A DNA stretch of 64,000 bases, from the NCBI RefSeq assembly GCF_001262635.1, contig NZ_JXYH01000003.1, positions 62,001 through 126,000 on the forward strand, written 5' to 3'. Numbering within the stretch: position 1 is the stretch's first letter; each line of letters opens with the position of its first letter. The position numbers were made by a program, and so were the translations under genes. The notes below the pieces were generated by a model, which worked only from the letters and a program-made list of their open reading frames with translations, did not search any database and was not told where the DNA came from. Of the stretch, positions 26,091 through 35,404 are shown in pieces. This stretch comes from Aestuariivita boseongensis (lineage in GTDB: Bacteria; Pseudomonadota; Alphaproteobacteria; Rhodobacterales; Rhodobacteraceae).

Positions 26091-27418
26091 TCCAGCGCCG
26101 TTGCAGGTTCGCCCAGCATCCGCACCTCGCGCTGCGGGAACGGGATCGAAATGCCGTTCTCCTTGAACGCATCCCATAGCGCCAGATACACATTGCCCCG
26201 GATATTCGTCAGCCCCTGCGTTGGATCCCGGATCCAGAACCGCAGGATGTAATCCACGCTGCTGTCGCCAAAACCCACGATATGGCACACCGGCGCCTTT
26301 GGCTGGGTCAGCACCCGGTCCACGCCCTGCGCCGCCTCAATCGCAATGCGCCGCACCGCATGCGGGTCATCGCCATAGGCCGTCCCGAAATAGATATCGA
26401 GACGCACGAACTCGTTCGAATGCGACCAGTTCACCACCTGACCGGTGATCAGGTCTTCATTCGGGATCAGGTACTCCTTCCCGTCCCGCGTCACCACGCT
26501 GGCATAGCGCGCACCCAGCGTCTGGATCCACCCGAACGTGTCGCCCAGAGAAATTACATCCCCGGGCTTGATCGACTTGTCCAGAAGGATGATCACCCCC
26601 GACACAAGGTTCGACACCACCTTCTGCAAGCCGAAACCAAGGCCCACACCGATGGCCCCCGACAGAACCGCAAGCCCCGTCAGATCGAAGCCCAGCGTCT
26701 GCACCCCGACCACAATCGCCAGCCCATAGACGATCACCTGCACGGCCTTCACCGCCAGCACCTGCATCGACGGCGACAGGTCTTCGTTTCGCCGGATATT
26801 AGCCGCCGTGGTCTGCGAAATCAGCCGCGCCGCGGTCACCACCACACCGATCACCGCCAGCCCGATGATCACCGTCAGCACCGAAATCCGCACCTCGCCG
26901 ATGGTCAGCGCCAGACTGTCCAGAAACTCCGAAACCGGCTCGATCAGGTTCAGGTAATAGAGCGTCGCATAGATCCACACCGCCCATTTCACCACGCGCC
27001 GCAGGAACGGATTGCGCACCAGCCGCGCGGCAAAGGCAATGAACAGCCAGGCCGTGGCCAGCGTCGCCGCCAGCCCGATCAGATAACTGCGCGAAGGCCA
27101 GGTGACCTCCTGCATCACAAGATAGGTCACCCAGGCAAAAACCGCGAAATAGATCAGGATCAACCGCCGCCGCACCTGCACCAGCACGCGATAGCGCCAC
27201 TTGGCCCAGCCTTCCCGCGTCCGTGCCCAGGCCTCGATCCGGCCATCTGTCAGAAACCGCATCAGCCAGGCGATGCCAATCAGCGCAAGAATGATCAGCA
27301 CCTGGTTTTGGCGCCAGCCGGGCGTCACGACGCTTTGCAACAACAGCAGAGCGTCGTTCCAGACAGCCACCGCCATCTGGGCCAGCGTTTCGGTATCAGG
27401 CAGGTCCTGCTCTTCCAT
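26087..27418 (-). CDS. MscS-family mechanosensitive channel (long form)
   Basis: 443 residues. About five membrane helices come before the pore helix, so this is longer than E. coli MscS. The pore-lining segment is LAVLSGAIGVGLGFGLQKVVSNLVSGVIIL, followed by the beta-domain motif DVISLGDTFGWIQTLGARYASVVTRDGKEYLIPNE, where PNE is a family hallmark. It releases solutes on hypo-osmotic shock. A second, shorter MscS gene lies at 41833-42756 next to the stress-response genes. Confidence 0.9.
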   Translation of the reverse strand: MEEQDLPDTETLAQMAVAVWNDALLLLQSVVTPGWRQNQVLIILALIGIAWLMRFLTDGRIEAWARTREGWAKWRYRVLVQVRRRLILIYFAVFAWVTYLVMQEVTWPSRSYLIGLAATLATAWLFIAFAARLVRNPFLRRVVKWAVWIYATLYYLNLIEPVSEFLDSLALTIGEVRISVLTVIIGLAVIGVVVTAARLISQTTAANIRRNEDLSPSMQVLAVKAVQVIVYGLAIVVGVQTLGFDLTGLAVLSGAIGVGLGFGLQKVVSNLVSGVIILLDKSIKPGDVISLGDTFGWIQTLGARYASVVTRDGKEYLIPNEDLITGQVVNWSHSNEFVRLDIYFGTAYGDDPHAVRRIAIEAAQGVDRVLTQPKAPVCHIVGFGDSSVDYILRFWIRDPTQGLTNIRGNVYLALWDAFKENGISIPFPQREVRMLGEPATALD

Positions 27419-27482
27419 TATGCCCCCTCATCTACACTCTGCCCGGAAATCCCTGGGCAAACAACATGCCGATGCGCAGCAA

Positions 27483-27632
27483 TCAGATGTCCGCGCCGCT
27501 CAGAGTTGGGGGAAGGATGGCCAACTGCGACCCATAGGCGGGATCGCTTGCCGAAATGCCATGCACACTCAGTGCCAGCACGACAAGCGAGGCGATCAAA
27601 AGCAGCATAAGAGGCGAAGCAGATTGGGTCAT
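27483..27632 (-). CDS. Possible 49-residue membrane peptide
   Basis: From ATG 27632: one hydrophobic helix (LMLLLIASLVVLALSV) then a short polar tail. An AGGGG lies only 1 nt from the ATG, so the ribosome-binding site is poor. It occupies part of the 486-bp gap 27419-27904, which otherwise holds only the short plus-strand ORF described next. Support is limited to the helix and position. Confidence 0.3.
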   Translation of the reverse strand: MTQSASPLMLLLIASLVVLALSVHGISASDPAYGSQLAILPPTLSGADI

Positions 27633-27751
27633 GCCCCTAATACGAACGATATCCGCCCCTGGATCACCGCAACGAAGAAAACGCACGCGCCAGGTCCCGC
27701 TGTCAAAGCGGTCCGACAGCCCGCCTCTTGCCTCGACTCGGCGAAAGCCTT

Positions 27752-27850
27752 ATGCGCATCGCCATGACACGTTTTTTCGATATGGATGACCGCGCGCGCC
27801 TGCGCGAACGCTTTTATGGCGCGATCCATACGGTATTGGCCCGCCTATAA
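27752..27850 (+). CDS. Possible 32-codon ORF upstream of leuC
   Basis: Ends 54 bp before leuC with ...HTVLARL, using rare TTG and CTA leucine codons next to its stop. The stop lies in the loop of a small hairpin, CCGCC-TATAA-GGCGG (27841-27855). This could be a translated leader, but no terminator hairpin with a T-run follows and the ribosome-binding site is weak. Confidence 0.25.
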   Translation: MRIAMTRFFDMDDRARLRERFYGAIHTVLARL

Positions 27851-27904
27851 GGCGGCCCCACGCCCAAAACCATCTGCCAGTCAAAAACAAACGGGAGAGG
27901 ACCA

Positions 27905-29308
27905 ATGTCCCCCAAGACACTCTATGACAAGATCTGGGATGCCCATGTCGCCCATGAAGACGAAGACGGCACCTGCCTTCTTTATATCGACCGCCACCTT
28001 GTGCACGAGGTGACCTCGCCTCAGGCCTTCGAAGGTCTGCGCATGGCGGGCCGGTCGGTGCGCGCACCCGACAAGACGATCGCGGTGCCCGATCACAACG
28101 TGCCCACCACACCGGGCCGCGAAGATCCCAAGAACATGACCGAAGACAGCGCGATCCAGGTCGCCGCGCTCGACAAGAACGCAAAGGATTTCGGCATCCA
28201 CTATTATCCGGTGTCCGATATCCGTCAGGGCATCGTGCATATCGTCGGCCCCGAACAGGGCTGGACGCTTCCCGGCATGACCGTTGTTTGCGGTGACAGC
28301 CACACCGCGACGCATGGTGCCTTTGGCGCACTGGCCCACGGCATCGGCACGTCCGAGGTGGAACATGTTCTGGCCACCCAGACACTGATCCAGAAGAAAT
28401 CGAAAAACATGAAGGTGGAAATCACCGGCAAACTGCGCCCCGGTGTGACCGCGAAAGACATCACGCTTTCGGTGATCGGCAAGACCGGCACCGCTGGCGG
28501 CACCGGCTATGTCATCGAATATTGCGGAGAAGCGATCCGCGATCTGTCGATGGAAGGCCGCATGACCGTCTGCAACATGGCCATCGAAGGTGGCGCACGC
28601 GCCGGCCTGATCGCGCCGGATGAGAAGACCTTCGAATACGTCAAAGGCCGCCCGCACGCCCCCAAGGGCGCACAATGGGAAGCCGCACTGGCGTGGTGGA
28701 AGACGCTGTATTCCGATGACGACGCCCATTGGGACAAGGTCATCACCATCAAGGGCGAAGATATCGCGCCGGTCGTCACCTGGGGCACCTCGCCCGAAGA
28801 CGTTCTGCCCATCACCGATGTCGTCCCCTCGCCCGACAGCTTCACCGGCGGCAAGGTGGGCGCTGCGAAACGTTCGCTTGACTACATGGGGCTCGAGCCC
28901 GGCACACCGCTGTCGGAAATCGAAATTGACACCGTCTTCATCGGCTCCTGCACCAATGGCCGGATCGAGGATCTGCGCGCCGCCGCCGAGATCCTGAAGG
29001 GCAAGAAGATCGCCGTGAAACGGGCAATGGTCGTGCCCGGTTCCGGCCTTGTGCGCGCGCAGGCCGAAGAAGAAGGTCTGGCCGACATCTTCCGCGACGC
29101 GGGCTTTGAATGGCGGCTTGCGGGCTGTTCGATGTGTCTGGCGATGAACCCCGACCAGTTGCAGCCAGGCGAACGTTGCGCGGCCACGTCGAACCGCAAC
29201 TTCGAAGGCCGTCAGGGCCGGGGCGGACGCACCCACCTGATGAGCCCCGCGATGGCCGCGGCAGCCGCCGTGACCGGAAAACTCACCGATGTTCGGGAGC
29301 TGATGTAA
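27905..29308 (+). CDS. leuC: 3-isopropylmalate dehydratase large subunit
   Basis: Aconitase-family enzyme of leucine synthesis, isomerising 2- to 3-isopropylmalate with LeuD. 467 residues. The three cysteine ligands of the 4Fe-4S cluster lie in [13 protein letters not shown] (about residue 345) and [10 protein letters not shown] (about 405-408). [16 protein letters not shown] and the N-terminal KIWDAHV are family landmarks. Good GGGAGAGG precedes the ATG. It overlaps leuD by 1 bp. Confidence 0.97.
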   Translation: MSPKTLYDKIWDAHVAHEDEDGTCLLYIDRHLVHEVTSPQAFEGLRMAGRSVRAPDKTIAVPDHNVPTTPGREDPKNMTEDSAIQVAALDKNAKDFGIHYYPVSDIRQGIVHIVGPEQGWTLPGMTVVCGDSHTATHGAFGALAHGIGTSEVEHVLATQTLIQKKSKNMKVEITGKLRPGVTAKDITLSVIGKTGTAGGTGYVIEYCGEAIRDLSMEGRMTVCNMAIEGGARAGLIAPDEKTFEYVKGRPHAPKGAQWEAALAWWKTLYSDDDAHWDKVITIKGEDIAPVVTWGTSPEDVLPITDVVPSPDSFTGGKVGAAKRSLDYMGLEPGTPLSEIEIDTVFIGSCTNGRIEDLRAAAEILKGKKIAVKRAMVVPGSGLVRAQAEEEGLADIFRDAGFEWRLAGCSMCLAMNPDQLQPGERCAATSNRNFEGRQGRGGRTHLMSPAMAAAAAVTGKLTDVRELM

Positions 29309-29913
29309 TGGATAAATTCACCACCCTCACCGGCATCGCTGCCCCGATGCCTCTGGTCAATGTCGACACCGACATGATCATTCCCAAGCAGTTCCTGAAA
29401 ACGATCAAGCGCTCGGGACTTGGCGTGAACCTCTTTGACGAGATGCGCTATGATCAGGACGGCAACGAGATCCCCGATTTCGTGCTGAACCAGCCCCAGT
29501 ATCGCGAAGCCGAGATCCTTGTCGCGGGCGACAATTTCGGCTGCGGTTCGTCGCGCGAACATGCGCCCTGGGCGATCAAGGATTTCGGCATCCGCTGCGT
29601 CATTGCACCCAGCTTTGCCGATATTTTCTATAACAACTGCTTCAAGAACGGCATCCTGCCCATCGCCCTCCCGCAAGAGGCCGTGGACGTTCTGATGAAG
29701 GACGCCGAGAAAGGCGCGAATGCCCGCGTGACCGTCGATCTGGAAGCGCAGACCGTGACCACCTCGGATGGTGAAGTGTTCACCTTCGAACTCGACAGCT
29801 TCAAGAAGCACTGTCTGCTGAACGGTCTCGATGATATCGGCCTGACGATGGAAAAAGCTGCCTCCATCGACACATTCGAGGCCCAGGCCGCCCAGGCACG
29901 CCCCTGGGTCTGA
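29308..29913 (+). CDS. leuD: 3-isopropylmalate dehydratase small subunit
   Basis: 201 residues, the swivelling domain of the dehydratase. [20 protein letters not shown] and the substrate-loop [18 protein letters not shown] are intact. The start at 29308 comes from TAATG: the stop of leuC and the ATG of leuD share one base, ensuring matched subunit synthesis. leuB lies 4.2 kb downstream, separated by unrelated genes, so the leu genes here do not form one operon. Confidence 0.97.
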   Translation: MDKFTTLTGIAAPMPLVNVDTDMIIPKQFLKTIKRSGLGVNLFDEMRYDQDGNEIPDFVLNQPQYREAEILVAGDNFGCGSSREHAPWAIKDFGIRCVIAPSFADIFYNNCFKNGILPIALPQEAVDVLMKDAEKGANARVTVDLEAQTVTTSDGEVFTFELDSFKKHCLLNGLDDIGLTMEKAASIDTFEAQAAQARPWV

Positions 29914-29932
29914 ACCACTTCCTTTTGGAAAA

Positions 29933-29961
29933 CCGCCTCCGCCCGCTTTGGGCGGGGGTGG
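29933..29961. terminator. GC-rich hairpin after leuD
   Basis: CCGCCTCCGCCC (29933-29944) pairs with GGGCGGGGGTGG (29950-29961) around a 5-nt loop, 12 bp with two G-T pairs. No T-run follows on the plus strand, so termination may be inefficient. The rest of the 345-bp gap 29914-30258 holds one short dyad, CACAA-N4-TTGTG (30018-30031), and no gene I can support. Confidence 0.55.
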
Positions 29962-30258
29962 ACGCCTCAGGTCTTAACAGTTGTTGAAGACTTGGGCATT
30001 GCGGATGATCTTTGACCCACAACATATTGTGTTTCCAAGATTTCCCCGCACCAAGCCCCCCCCAATTTGATGCAAAGACGCACCACTTCCACCACAAACT
30101 CGCCCTAATCCGGGGGCCAAGTTGGTGGGCAGTTGAGCAGCTGTCAGAAACAAGGCACAAATGTGTCTAAATTGAGGCAACCCGTGTAAAACGCGGGATC
30201 AAAATGGAAATAGGCGCGGCAGAGAACCAAGCCAGTCCAGTTTGAAGAGGAGCGGAGC

Positions 30259-31098
30259 GTGGTTTTGAGAATCACAGGGGCAATCTTCCGTGCATTATTG
30301 ATCGCAGCGACTGTGGTCGCGCCGTCGCTGCTGCTGTCGCATGCCGGGGTCAATGCACCGGAATTCATCATTTTCATCGCTCTTGCCGCCGCGATCTTCA
30401 TCTTTGCCGAATATTATTCCGTCTTCCCGTCAATCCTGGAGTTCCGCGATGCGCCGCCGTTGAACCGCCTGCGGTTTCTGGCCTTTTCGCTGACCATCAT
30501 CAGCCTGACACTGGTCGCCAAACACGAGATGAGTCCGACCGAGATAACGCTGATCATGTCGCAGATCGGGGCGTCTATCGGTCATTCTCTGGATTTCCCC
30601 TATTCGCCCGTGCGGCTTCTGGTGTTGATGCTGCCTGCGGACGCACCTGCGTCTTTGACCGACAGTGTGCGCATGGCGGCTGGTATGGCTTATCTCATTT
30701 GCCTGATCGCGATCATCGCTTTTATCCTGTCCATCCGCGTCAAAGGCTGGCCTACCCGGAAAGGGGCGTTCAACGTCTGGACAAACCTGCCGCTGTTCGA
30801 CCCGACGACCGGCGGCGATGTGGTGGACCGACTTTACAACGATGCGCGAACGAACGTCATTCTGGGCGTGCTGTTGCCGTTCATCATTCCGGCCGTGGTC
30901 AAGCTGGCCTCGCAGATGATCGATCCGATCTCGCTTGAAGATCCGAACATGCTGGTCTGGACGATCTGCGCCTGGGCCTTCCTGCCCGCCAGCATGATCA
31001 TGCGCGGCATTGCACTTGCGCGCATCGCCGCCCTGATCGAGGACAAGCGCCGCCGCGCCTATGCCGTGGCCGAAGCCGAGGGCGTTCAAACCGCATGA
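30259..31098 (+). CDS. Multi-helix membrane protein, function unknown
   Basis: 279 residues from a GTG with GAGGAGCGGAG upstream. About six hydrophobic helices are visible, with a cytosolic segment around VKGWPTRKGAFNVWTNLPLFDP and an acidic/basic C-terminal helix RIAALIEDKRRRAYAVAEAEG. No recognised family. The stop overlaps the next ORF by 4 bp (ATGA), coupling it to an exported EEP-fold protein. Confidence 0.6.
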   Translation: MVLRITGAIFRALLIAATVVAPSLLLSHAGVNAPEFIIFIALAAAIFIFAEYYSVFPSILEFRDAPPLNRLRFLAFSLTIISLTLVAKHEMSPTEITLIMSQIGASIGHSLDFPYSPVRLLVLMLPADAPASLTDSVRMAAGMAYLICLIAIIAFILSIRVKGWPTRKGAFNVWTNLPLFDPTTGGDVVDRLYNDARTNVILGVLLPFIIPAVVKLASQMIDPISLEDPNMLVWTICAWAFLPASMIMRGIALARIAALIEDKRRRAYAVAEAEGVQTA

Positions 31099-32180
31099 TC
31101 CGCGCCGCGCGGGCCGTTTGTCTGAGCTTTGCGGGCATTCTGGTATGCAGCCCGGCCCAGGCCGAAACCATCCGCATCGCCACCTATAACGTCGAACTGA
31201 CACGCGATGGCCCGGGCCTTGCGCTGCGCGACATTCGTTCCGGCAATGACCCGCAGATGCAGGCGATTTCCGAAGTGATCGACACCGCCGCACCGGATAT
31301 CCTGGCCGTTCAGGGGTTGGATTATGATTTCGGGCTTGAGACGCTGACGGCCTTCAACCAAGCCCTGCCCCTCCCGTTTCCACATGTCCTGGCCCTGCCC
31401 ACCAATCGCGGGTTGCAGACCGGGCTTGATTTGGACGGCGATGGCCGCGCCGGAGATGCGGCAGACGCTCAGGGCTTTGGCCGCTTTTACGGACAGGGCG
31501 CCATGGCCGTCCTGTCACAGTTGCCAATCGAACGCGAGGCGGTGCAGGATTTTACCGATCTGCTGTGGGCCGATCTTCCGCAGGCGTCCATGCCGATGAA
31601 CGCAGATGGGTCGCTTTTTCCATCCGAACGCGTGGCGCGCCTGCAGCGCCTGTCCTCCAGCGGGCATTGGGTTGTTCCTGTTCGGCTGCCGGATGGCGGG
31701 CTTTTGTCGGTGATGACCTTCCACGCCAGCCCGCCGGTTTTCGACGGCACCGAAGACCGCAACGGTCTGCGCAACGCAGCCGAAATCGGATTCTGGATGC
31801 TCCATCTGGATGGCGCCGTCGGCGCACCGCCGGAGGGAGAATTCATCATCGCCGGATCGGCCACGTTGGATCCCTACGACAGCGAAGGGCGTCACCGGTC
31901 AATCAGGGATCTTCTGGCGGATCCGCGCCTGCAAGACCCGGCGCCGGTCAGCACCGGGGCAGCGCAAGTGCCCGATCAGGGACATGTCGGACCGAATGCG
32001 CAGGACACGGTTGATTGGGATGGCGTGGGCCGCTTGCGGGTCGATTACGTTTTGCCTGCGTCCACTGTGCAAGTGACAGACGCCGGGGTCTTTTGGCCGG
32101 AGGAGGGCACCCCCGGCCACGAGGCGGCCTTACGCGCGAGCCGTCACCGGTTGGTTTGGGTCGATATCCTGCTGGAGTGA
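31095..32180 (+). CDS. Exported endonuclease/exonuclease/phosphatase-fold protein
   Basis: 361 residues with a signal peptide ending near AQA-ETIR. The EEP fold is shown by IATYNVEL at the mature N-terminus and the C-terminal RLRVDYVLPAS...RHRLVWVDI with the Asp and His of the active site. At the usual LQE metal-ligand position it reads AVQGLDYD, so the canonical glutamate is replaced. A calcium-like TGLDLDGDGRAGDAAD loop follows. It may be a nuclease, a phosphodiesterase or a divergent inactive member. Its last 51 bp overlap the convergent epimerase gene. Confidence 0.7.
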   Translation: MIRAARAVCLSFAGILVCSPAQAETIRIATYNVELTRDGPGLALRDIRSGNDPQMQAISEVIDTAAPDILAVQGLDYDFGLETLTAFNQALPLPFPHVLALPTNRGLQTGLDLDGDGRAGDAADAQGFGRFYGQGAMAVLSQLPIEREAVQDFTDLLWADLPQASMPMNADGSLFPSERVARLQRLSSSGHWVVPVRLPDGGLLSVMTFHASPPVFDGTEDRNGLRNAAEIGFWMLHLDGAVGAPPEGEFIIAGSATLDPYDSEGRHRSIRDLLADPRLQDPAPVSTGAAQVPDQGHVGPNAQDTVDWDGVGRLRVDYVLPASTVQVTDAGVFWPEEGTPGHEAALRASRHRLVWVDILLE

Positions 32181-33044
32181 TCCCGGCCGAACCCCGATGG
32201 ATGCCTCAAGAGCAAGACGGACAGGGGTTGCGCGGAACTCGGGCAGAAGATCGTCAAAGCGCTGACCGTCCAGCCAGTGCGGCGTGTTCCAGAGATAGCG
32301 CATCTCAAGCAGGCAGCGCGCCATGGGCCAGACCGGTTTCGCCAAATGAAGCAGAAGCCAGTTCATCCGTTTCAGGCGCACCGGATGCCCGGTCAGATCC
32401 TGCAGATGGGCGGCAATCTCGTGCCCTGTCAGGGTGTACCCAGGAAAGGGCAGGTCCACGAAATCCGGCAGGCTGTCGCGCTTTTCCGCCAGCGCTACGG
32501 CAGCGCGGGTGAGATCGGGCAGATAGGCCCAGGCATGTGGAATATCGGGATTGCCCGGATAGACGAATTTGCCTTTGCGCAAGGATTTGATCATCACCTG
32601 ATCAAACCAGTTGCCCGAAGCGCGCGTGTCCAGAAAATCACCGGCGCGCAAGATGATGGTTTTCACACCTTCTTCGGCATAGGCCCGTTCCATCCTGCGG
32701 CGGATCTGACCCAGCGGATTGGTCGCGCGATGCGGACTGCTTTCCGACCAGGGCGGCGCGACATCGGGGCCAAAGACATAAACGTTGCCTGGGATGATAA
32801 CCGTGGCCCCGACCGACTTGGCCGCCGCACGCACCTTGGCGTGGATTTCGGGAACCTGTTCGGCCCAGTCTGTATAAAGCGGGTTCCATGCGTTCACGAT
32901 CACATCGACACCCTGCGCCGACTGGTGCAGCGTATCGGATTTACGGTCGAACCCTTTCACCTGCCAGCCCGCCTGACGAAACGCCTTGGCTGCGTTGTGG
33001 CCGAAACGGCCGGACTGTCCAAGAATAAGAACTGTTTGGGTCAT
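32130..33044 (-). CDS. NAD(P)-dependent epimerase/reductase-like protein
   Basis: 304 residues. The N-terminal Rossmann motif is VLILGQSGRFGHNAAKAF, a G-x-x-G-x-x-G variant. GNVYVFG takes the place of the usual S/T segment before a YxxxK-like site, which is not obvious; catalysis as a classical SDR is therefore uncertain. Start at 33044 has CAGGAGG upstream. It is divergent from a LysR gene with a palindromic spacer, so it is likely that regulator's target. Its tail overlaps the converging EEP gene. Confidence 0.7.
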   Translation of the reverse strand: MTQTVLILGQSGRFGHNAAKAFRQAGWQVKGFDRKSDTLHQSAQGVDVIVNAWNPLYTDWAEQVPEIHAKVRAAAKSVGATVIIPGNVYVFGPDVAPPWSESSPHRATNPLGQIRRRMERAYAEEGVKTIILRAGDFLDTRASGNWFDQVMIKSLRKGKFVYPGNPDIPHAWAYLPDLTRAAVALAEKRDSLPDFVDLPFPGYTLTGHEIAAHLQDLTGHPVRLKRMNWLLLHLAKPVWPMARCLLEMRYLWNTPHWLDGQRFDDLLPEFRATPVRLALEASIGVRPGSLQQDIDPNQPVTARA

Positions 33045-33107
33045 CTGAACCTCCTGTAAGCTGATGTCCCAAACACTATGCGCCAACAAGAACTCGAAAT
33101 ATATTGT

Positions 33108-33140
33108 ATGAATTTCTGCATTATGTATTCATTTATGAAT
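33108..33140. promoter_or_regulatory. Candidate LysR operator between the epimerase and lysR genes
   Basis: Three hexamers in an AT-rich spacer: ATGAAT (33108-33113), ATTCAT (33127-33132) and ATGAAT (33135-33140). The first and second form a dyad with a 13-nt gap; the second and third one with a 2-nt gap that reaches into the lysR start codon. This fits an autoregulating LysR-type protein. Confidence 0.5.
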
Positions 33141-34035
33141 GGATAATTCGGCCCCCTTTACCGACTGGTCCCATGTGCAAAGCTTCCTTGCCGTGGCTGA
33201 AACCGGCTCTCTTTCGGCCGCCGCACAAAGGCTTGGCCAAAGCCAGCCCACGATTGGCCGCCATGTCAAAGCGCTGGAAGACGGCCTTGGGGTCGAACTG
33301 TTTCACCGCCATGCGCGCGGACTGGTCCTGACCGATATAGGGGCCGAGATGCGCCCCGCCGCCGAAGCGATGCGCGCAGCCATGGCCACCATCGCCCTGC
33401 AGGCCGAGGCGCATTCGGACACATCAAGCGGCACCGTGCGCATCGCCAGCAGCGATTTCATGGCCCATCACGTTCTGCCACGCATGCTGGCCGAAATCCG
33501 GCGGGAACATCCGATGATCCAGCTTGTGGTCGTACCCAGTGACAGCAGCGAAAACCTGCTGTTCCGACAGGCCGATATTGCGATCCGCATGTATCGGCCC
33601 GACCAGCTGGAACTGGTAACACGCCACGTGGCGGATATCGAACTGGGCACCTTCGCCGCGCGCAGTTATCTGGAACGGCGCGGCAGGCCTGAGACAGCTG
33701 AAGACCTGCTTGACCATGATCTTGTTGGCTATGACCGGTCGACCCTGATCGTCGATACGATGCATGAACTGGGCTGGCCCGGTGGGCCGGAAAGTTTCGC
33801 GGTGCGCTGCGATCATCACCCGACCTATTGGGAGATGGTCCGCGCAGGTTGTGGCATCGGGTTTACCCAGGCCCGGGTCGGGCGTGCCGATCCTCTGGTC
33901 GAGGAACTGCATCTGGACCTGCCAATACCGCCCCTTGAGATCTGGCTGACTGCGCACCAGACGGTACGCAAAGCGCCGCGTGTGGATGCGATCTGGCGGG
34001 CGCTGGACAAACGGCTGACGGCAGAATTCGCCTGA
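33139..34035 (+). CDS. LysR-family transcriptional regulator
   Basis: 298 residues. The winged HTH spans about residues 10-68: [42 protein letters not shown] is textbook LysR. The rest is the periplasmic-binding-like effector domain. It belongs to the one-LysR-per-divergent-target layout with the epimerase gene 94 bp away. Effector unknown. It precedes leuB by 92 bp on the same strand but the two are probably transcribed separately. Confidence 0.9.
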   Translation: MDNSAPFTDWSHVQSFLAVAETGSLSAAAQRLGQSQPTIGRHVKALEDGLGVELFHRHARGLVLTDIGAEMRPAAEAMRAAMATIALQAEAHSDTSSGTVRIASSDFMAHHVLPRMLAEIRREHPMIQLVVVPSDSSENLLFRQADIAIRMYRPDQLELVTRHVADIELGTFAARSYLERRGRPETAEDLLDHDLVGYDRSTLIVDTMHELGWPGGPESFAVRCDHHPTYWEMVRAGCGIGFTQARVGRADPLVEELHLDLPIPPLEIWLTAHQTVRKAPRVDAIWRALDKRLTAEFA

Positions 34036-34127
34036 GACACCTTTCTCCAGCTCTTTCTTCAGGGCTTATTGACCCGGCTGCGCCTGCGGGGTACGCCGCC
34101 CTCGCGAGATTTGCCAAGGAGATCCTC

Positions 34128-35231
34128 ATGTCGAACCCTTCCCTTCTTATCCTGCCCGGTGACGGGATCGGCCCCGAAGTCATGGCCGAGGTGAAACGCA
34201 TCATCGACTGGTACGGCGCAAAGCGCGACATGGTGTTCGACGTCAGCGAAGATCTGGTGGGTGGGGCGGCCTATGACGCGCATGGCACGCCGCTGCATGA
34301 CGACACCATGGCCAAGGCGCAGGAAGTGGATGCGGTGCTTCTGGGTGCCGTCGGCGGTCCGAAATACGACAGTCTGGATTTCAGCGTGAAGCCCGAGCGC
34401 GGCCTGCTGCGCCTGCGCAGGGAGATGGACCTTTTCGCAAACCTGCGCCCCGCGCAGTGCTTTGATGCGCTGGCGGATTTCTCATCGCTGAAGAAAGACG
34501 TGGTCGCGGGCCTTGATATCATGATCGTCCGCGAACTGACTTCTGGCGTGTATTTCGGTGAACCTCGCGGGATCTTCGAGGAAGGCAACGAACGCGTGGG
34601 CATCAACACCCAGCGTTACACGGAAAGCGAGATCGACCGGGTTGCACGGTCTGCCTTTGAACTGGCGATGCGGCGGGGCAAGAAGCTGTGTTCGATGGAA
34701 AAGGCCAACGTGATGGAAAGCGGCATCCTGTGGCGTGAGGTCGTCACACGGGTCGGCGCGGATTATCCGGAGGTCGAGCTGAGCCACATGTATGCCGACG
34801 CAGGTGCAATGCAGCTGACCCGCTGGCCCAAGCAGTTCGACGTCATTGTCACCGACAACCTCTTTGGCGATCTCCTGTCCGATCTGGCCGCGATGCTGAC
34901 CGGATCGCTGGGCATGCTGCCTTCGGCATCGCTGGGCGCGCCGATGGCCAATGGCCGTCCCAAGGCGCTGTACGAGCCGGTGCACGGATCGGCCCCCGAC
35001 ATTGCAGGGCAAGGCAAGGCCAACCCCATCGCCTGTATCCTGAGCTTTGCGATGGCGCTGCGCTATTCCTTTGATGCCGGTGCCGAAGCGGACCGTCTGG
35101 AACAGGCCGTTGAGAAGGTGCTGGCCGATGGCGTACGCACAGCCGATCTTCTGGGCGAAGAAGGCGTGGCACCCGTGTCGACCACGGAAATGGGCGACGC
35201 GATCCTCGCGGCGCTGGACGCAAGCCTCTAA
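34128..35231 (+). CDS. leuB: 3-isopropylmalate dehydrogenase
   Basis: 367 residues, NAD-dependent oxidative decarboxylase of leucine synthesis. [16 protein letters not shown] at the N-terminus, [14 protein letters not shown], the metal/substrate motif [21 protein letters not shown] and the NAD-binding [20 protein letters not shown] are all present. AAGGAG lies upstream of the ATG. A hairpin (TGGCCGC/GCGGCCA, 35237-35258) lies 6 nt past the stop and may terminate weakly before tRNA-Pro. Confidence 0.96.
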   Translation: MSNPSLLILPGDGIGPEVMAEVKRIIDWYGAKRDMVFDVSEDLVGGAAYDAHGTPLHDDTMAKAQEVDAVLLGAVGGPKYDSLDFSVKPERGLLRLRREMDLFANLRPAQCFDALADFSSLKKDVVAGLDIMIVRELTSGVYFGEPRGIFEEGNERVGINTQRYTESEIDRVARSAFELAMRRGKKLCSMEKANVMESGILWREVVTRVGADYPEVELSHMYADAGAMQLTRWPKQFDVIVTDNLFGDLLSDLAAMLTGSLGMLPSASLGAPMANGRPKALYEPVHGSAPDIAGQGKANPIACILSFAMALRYSFDAGAEADRLEQAVEKVLADGVRTADLLGEEGVAPVSTTEMGDAILAALDASL

Positions 35232-35308
35232 GCCTGTGGCCGCACCCCGTCGCGGCCATTATACCGCTTGCAAATTCAAATGACCGGCGCTACTCACCGC
35301 GCCACGGT

Positions 35309-35385
35309 CGGAGTGTAGCTCAGCCTGGTAGAGCACTGTCTTCGGGAGGCAGGGGCCGGAGGTTCGAATCCTCTCACTCCGACCA
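35309..35385 (+). tRNA. tRNA-Pro (anticodon CGG)
   Basis: 77 nt with an encoded CCA. The acceptor stem CGGAGTG/CACTCCG is perfect, the D arm has GTAGCTCAGCCTGGTAGAGC, and the anticodon stem CTGTC/GGCAG encloses TTCGGGA, giving anticodon CGG (codon CCG). The T arm has GGTTCGAATCC. All parts pair as a standard tRNA. Confidence 0.97.
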
Positions 35386-35404
35386 AATCCAATAATGCCT
35401 GCGT

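Noticed and set aside
26282-27610. 442-codon plus-strand frame opposite the first mscS
   Set aside because: Arg/His/Pro-rich without hydrophobic or catalytic motifs; antisense shadow.
27881-29236. 451-codon minus-strand frame opposite leuC
   Set aside because: leuC is unambiguous; the antisense product is featureless.
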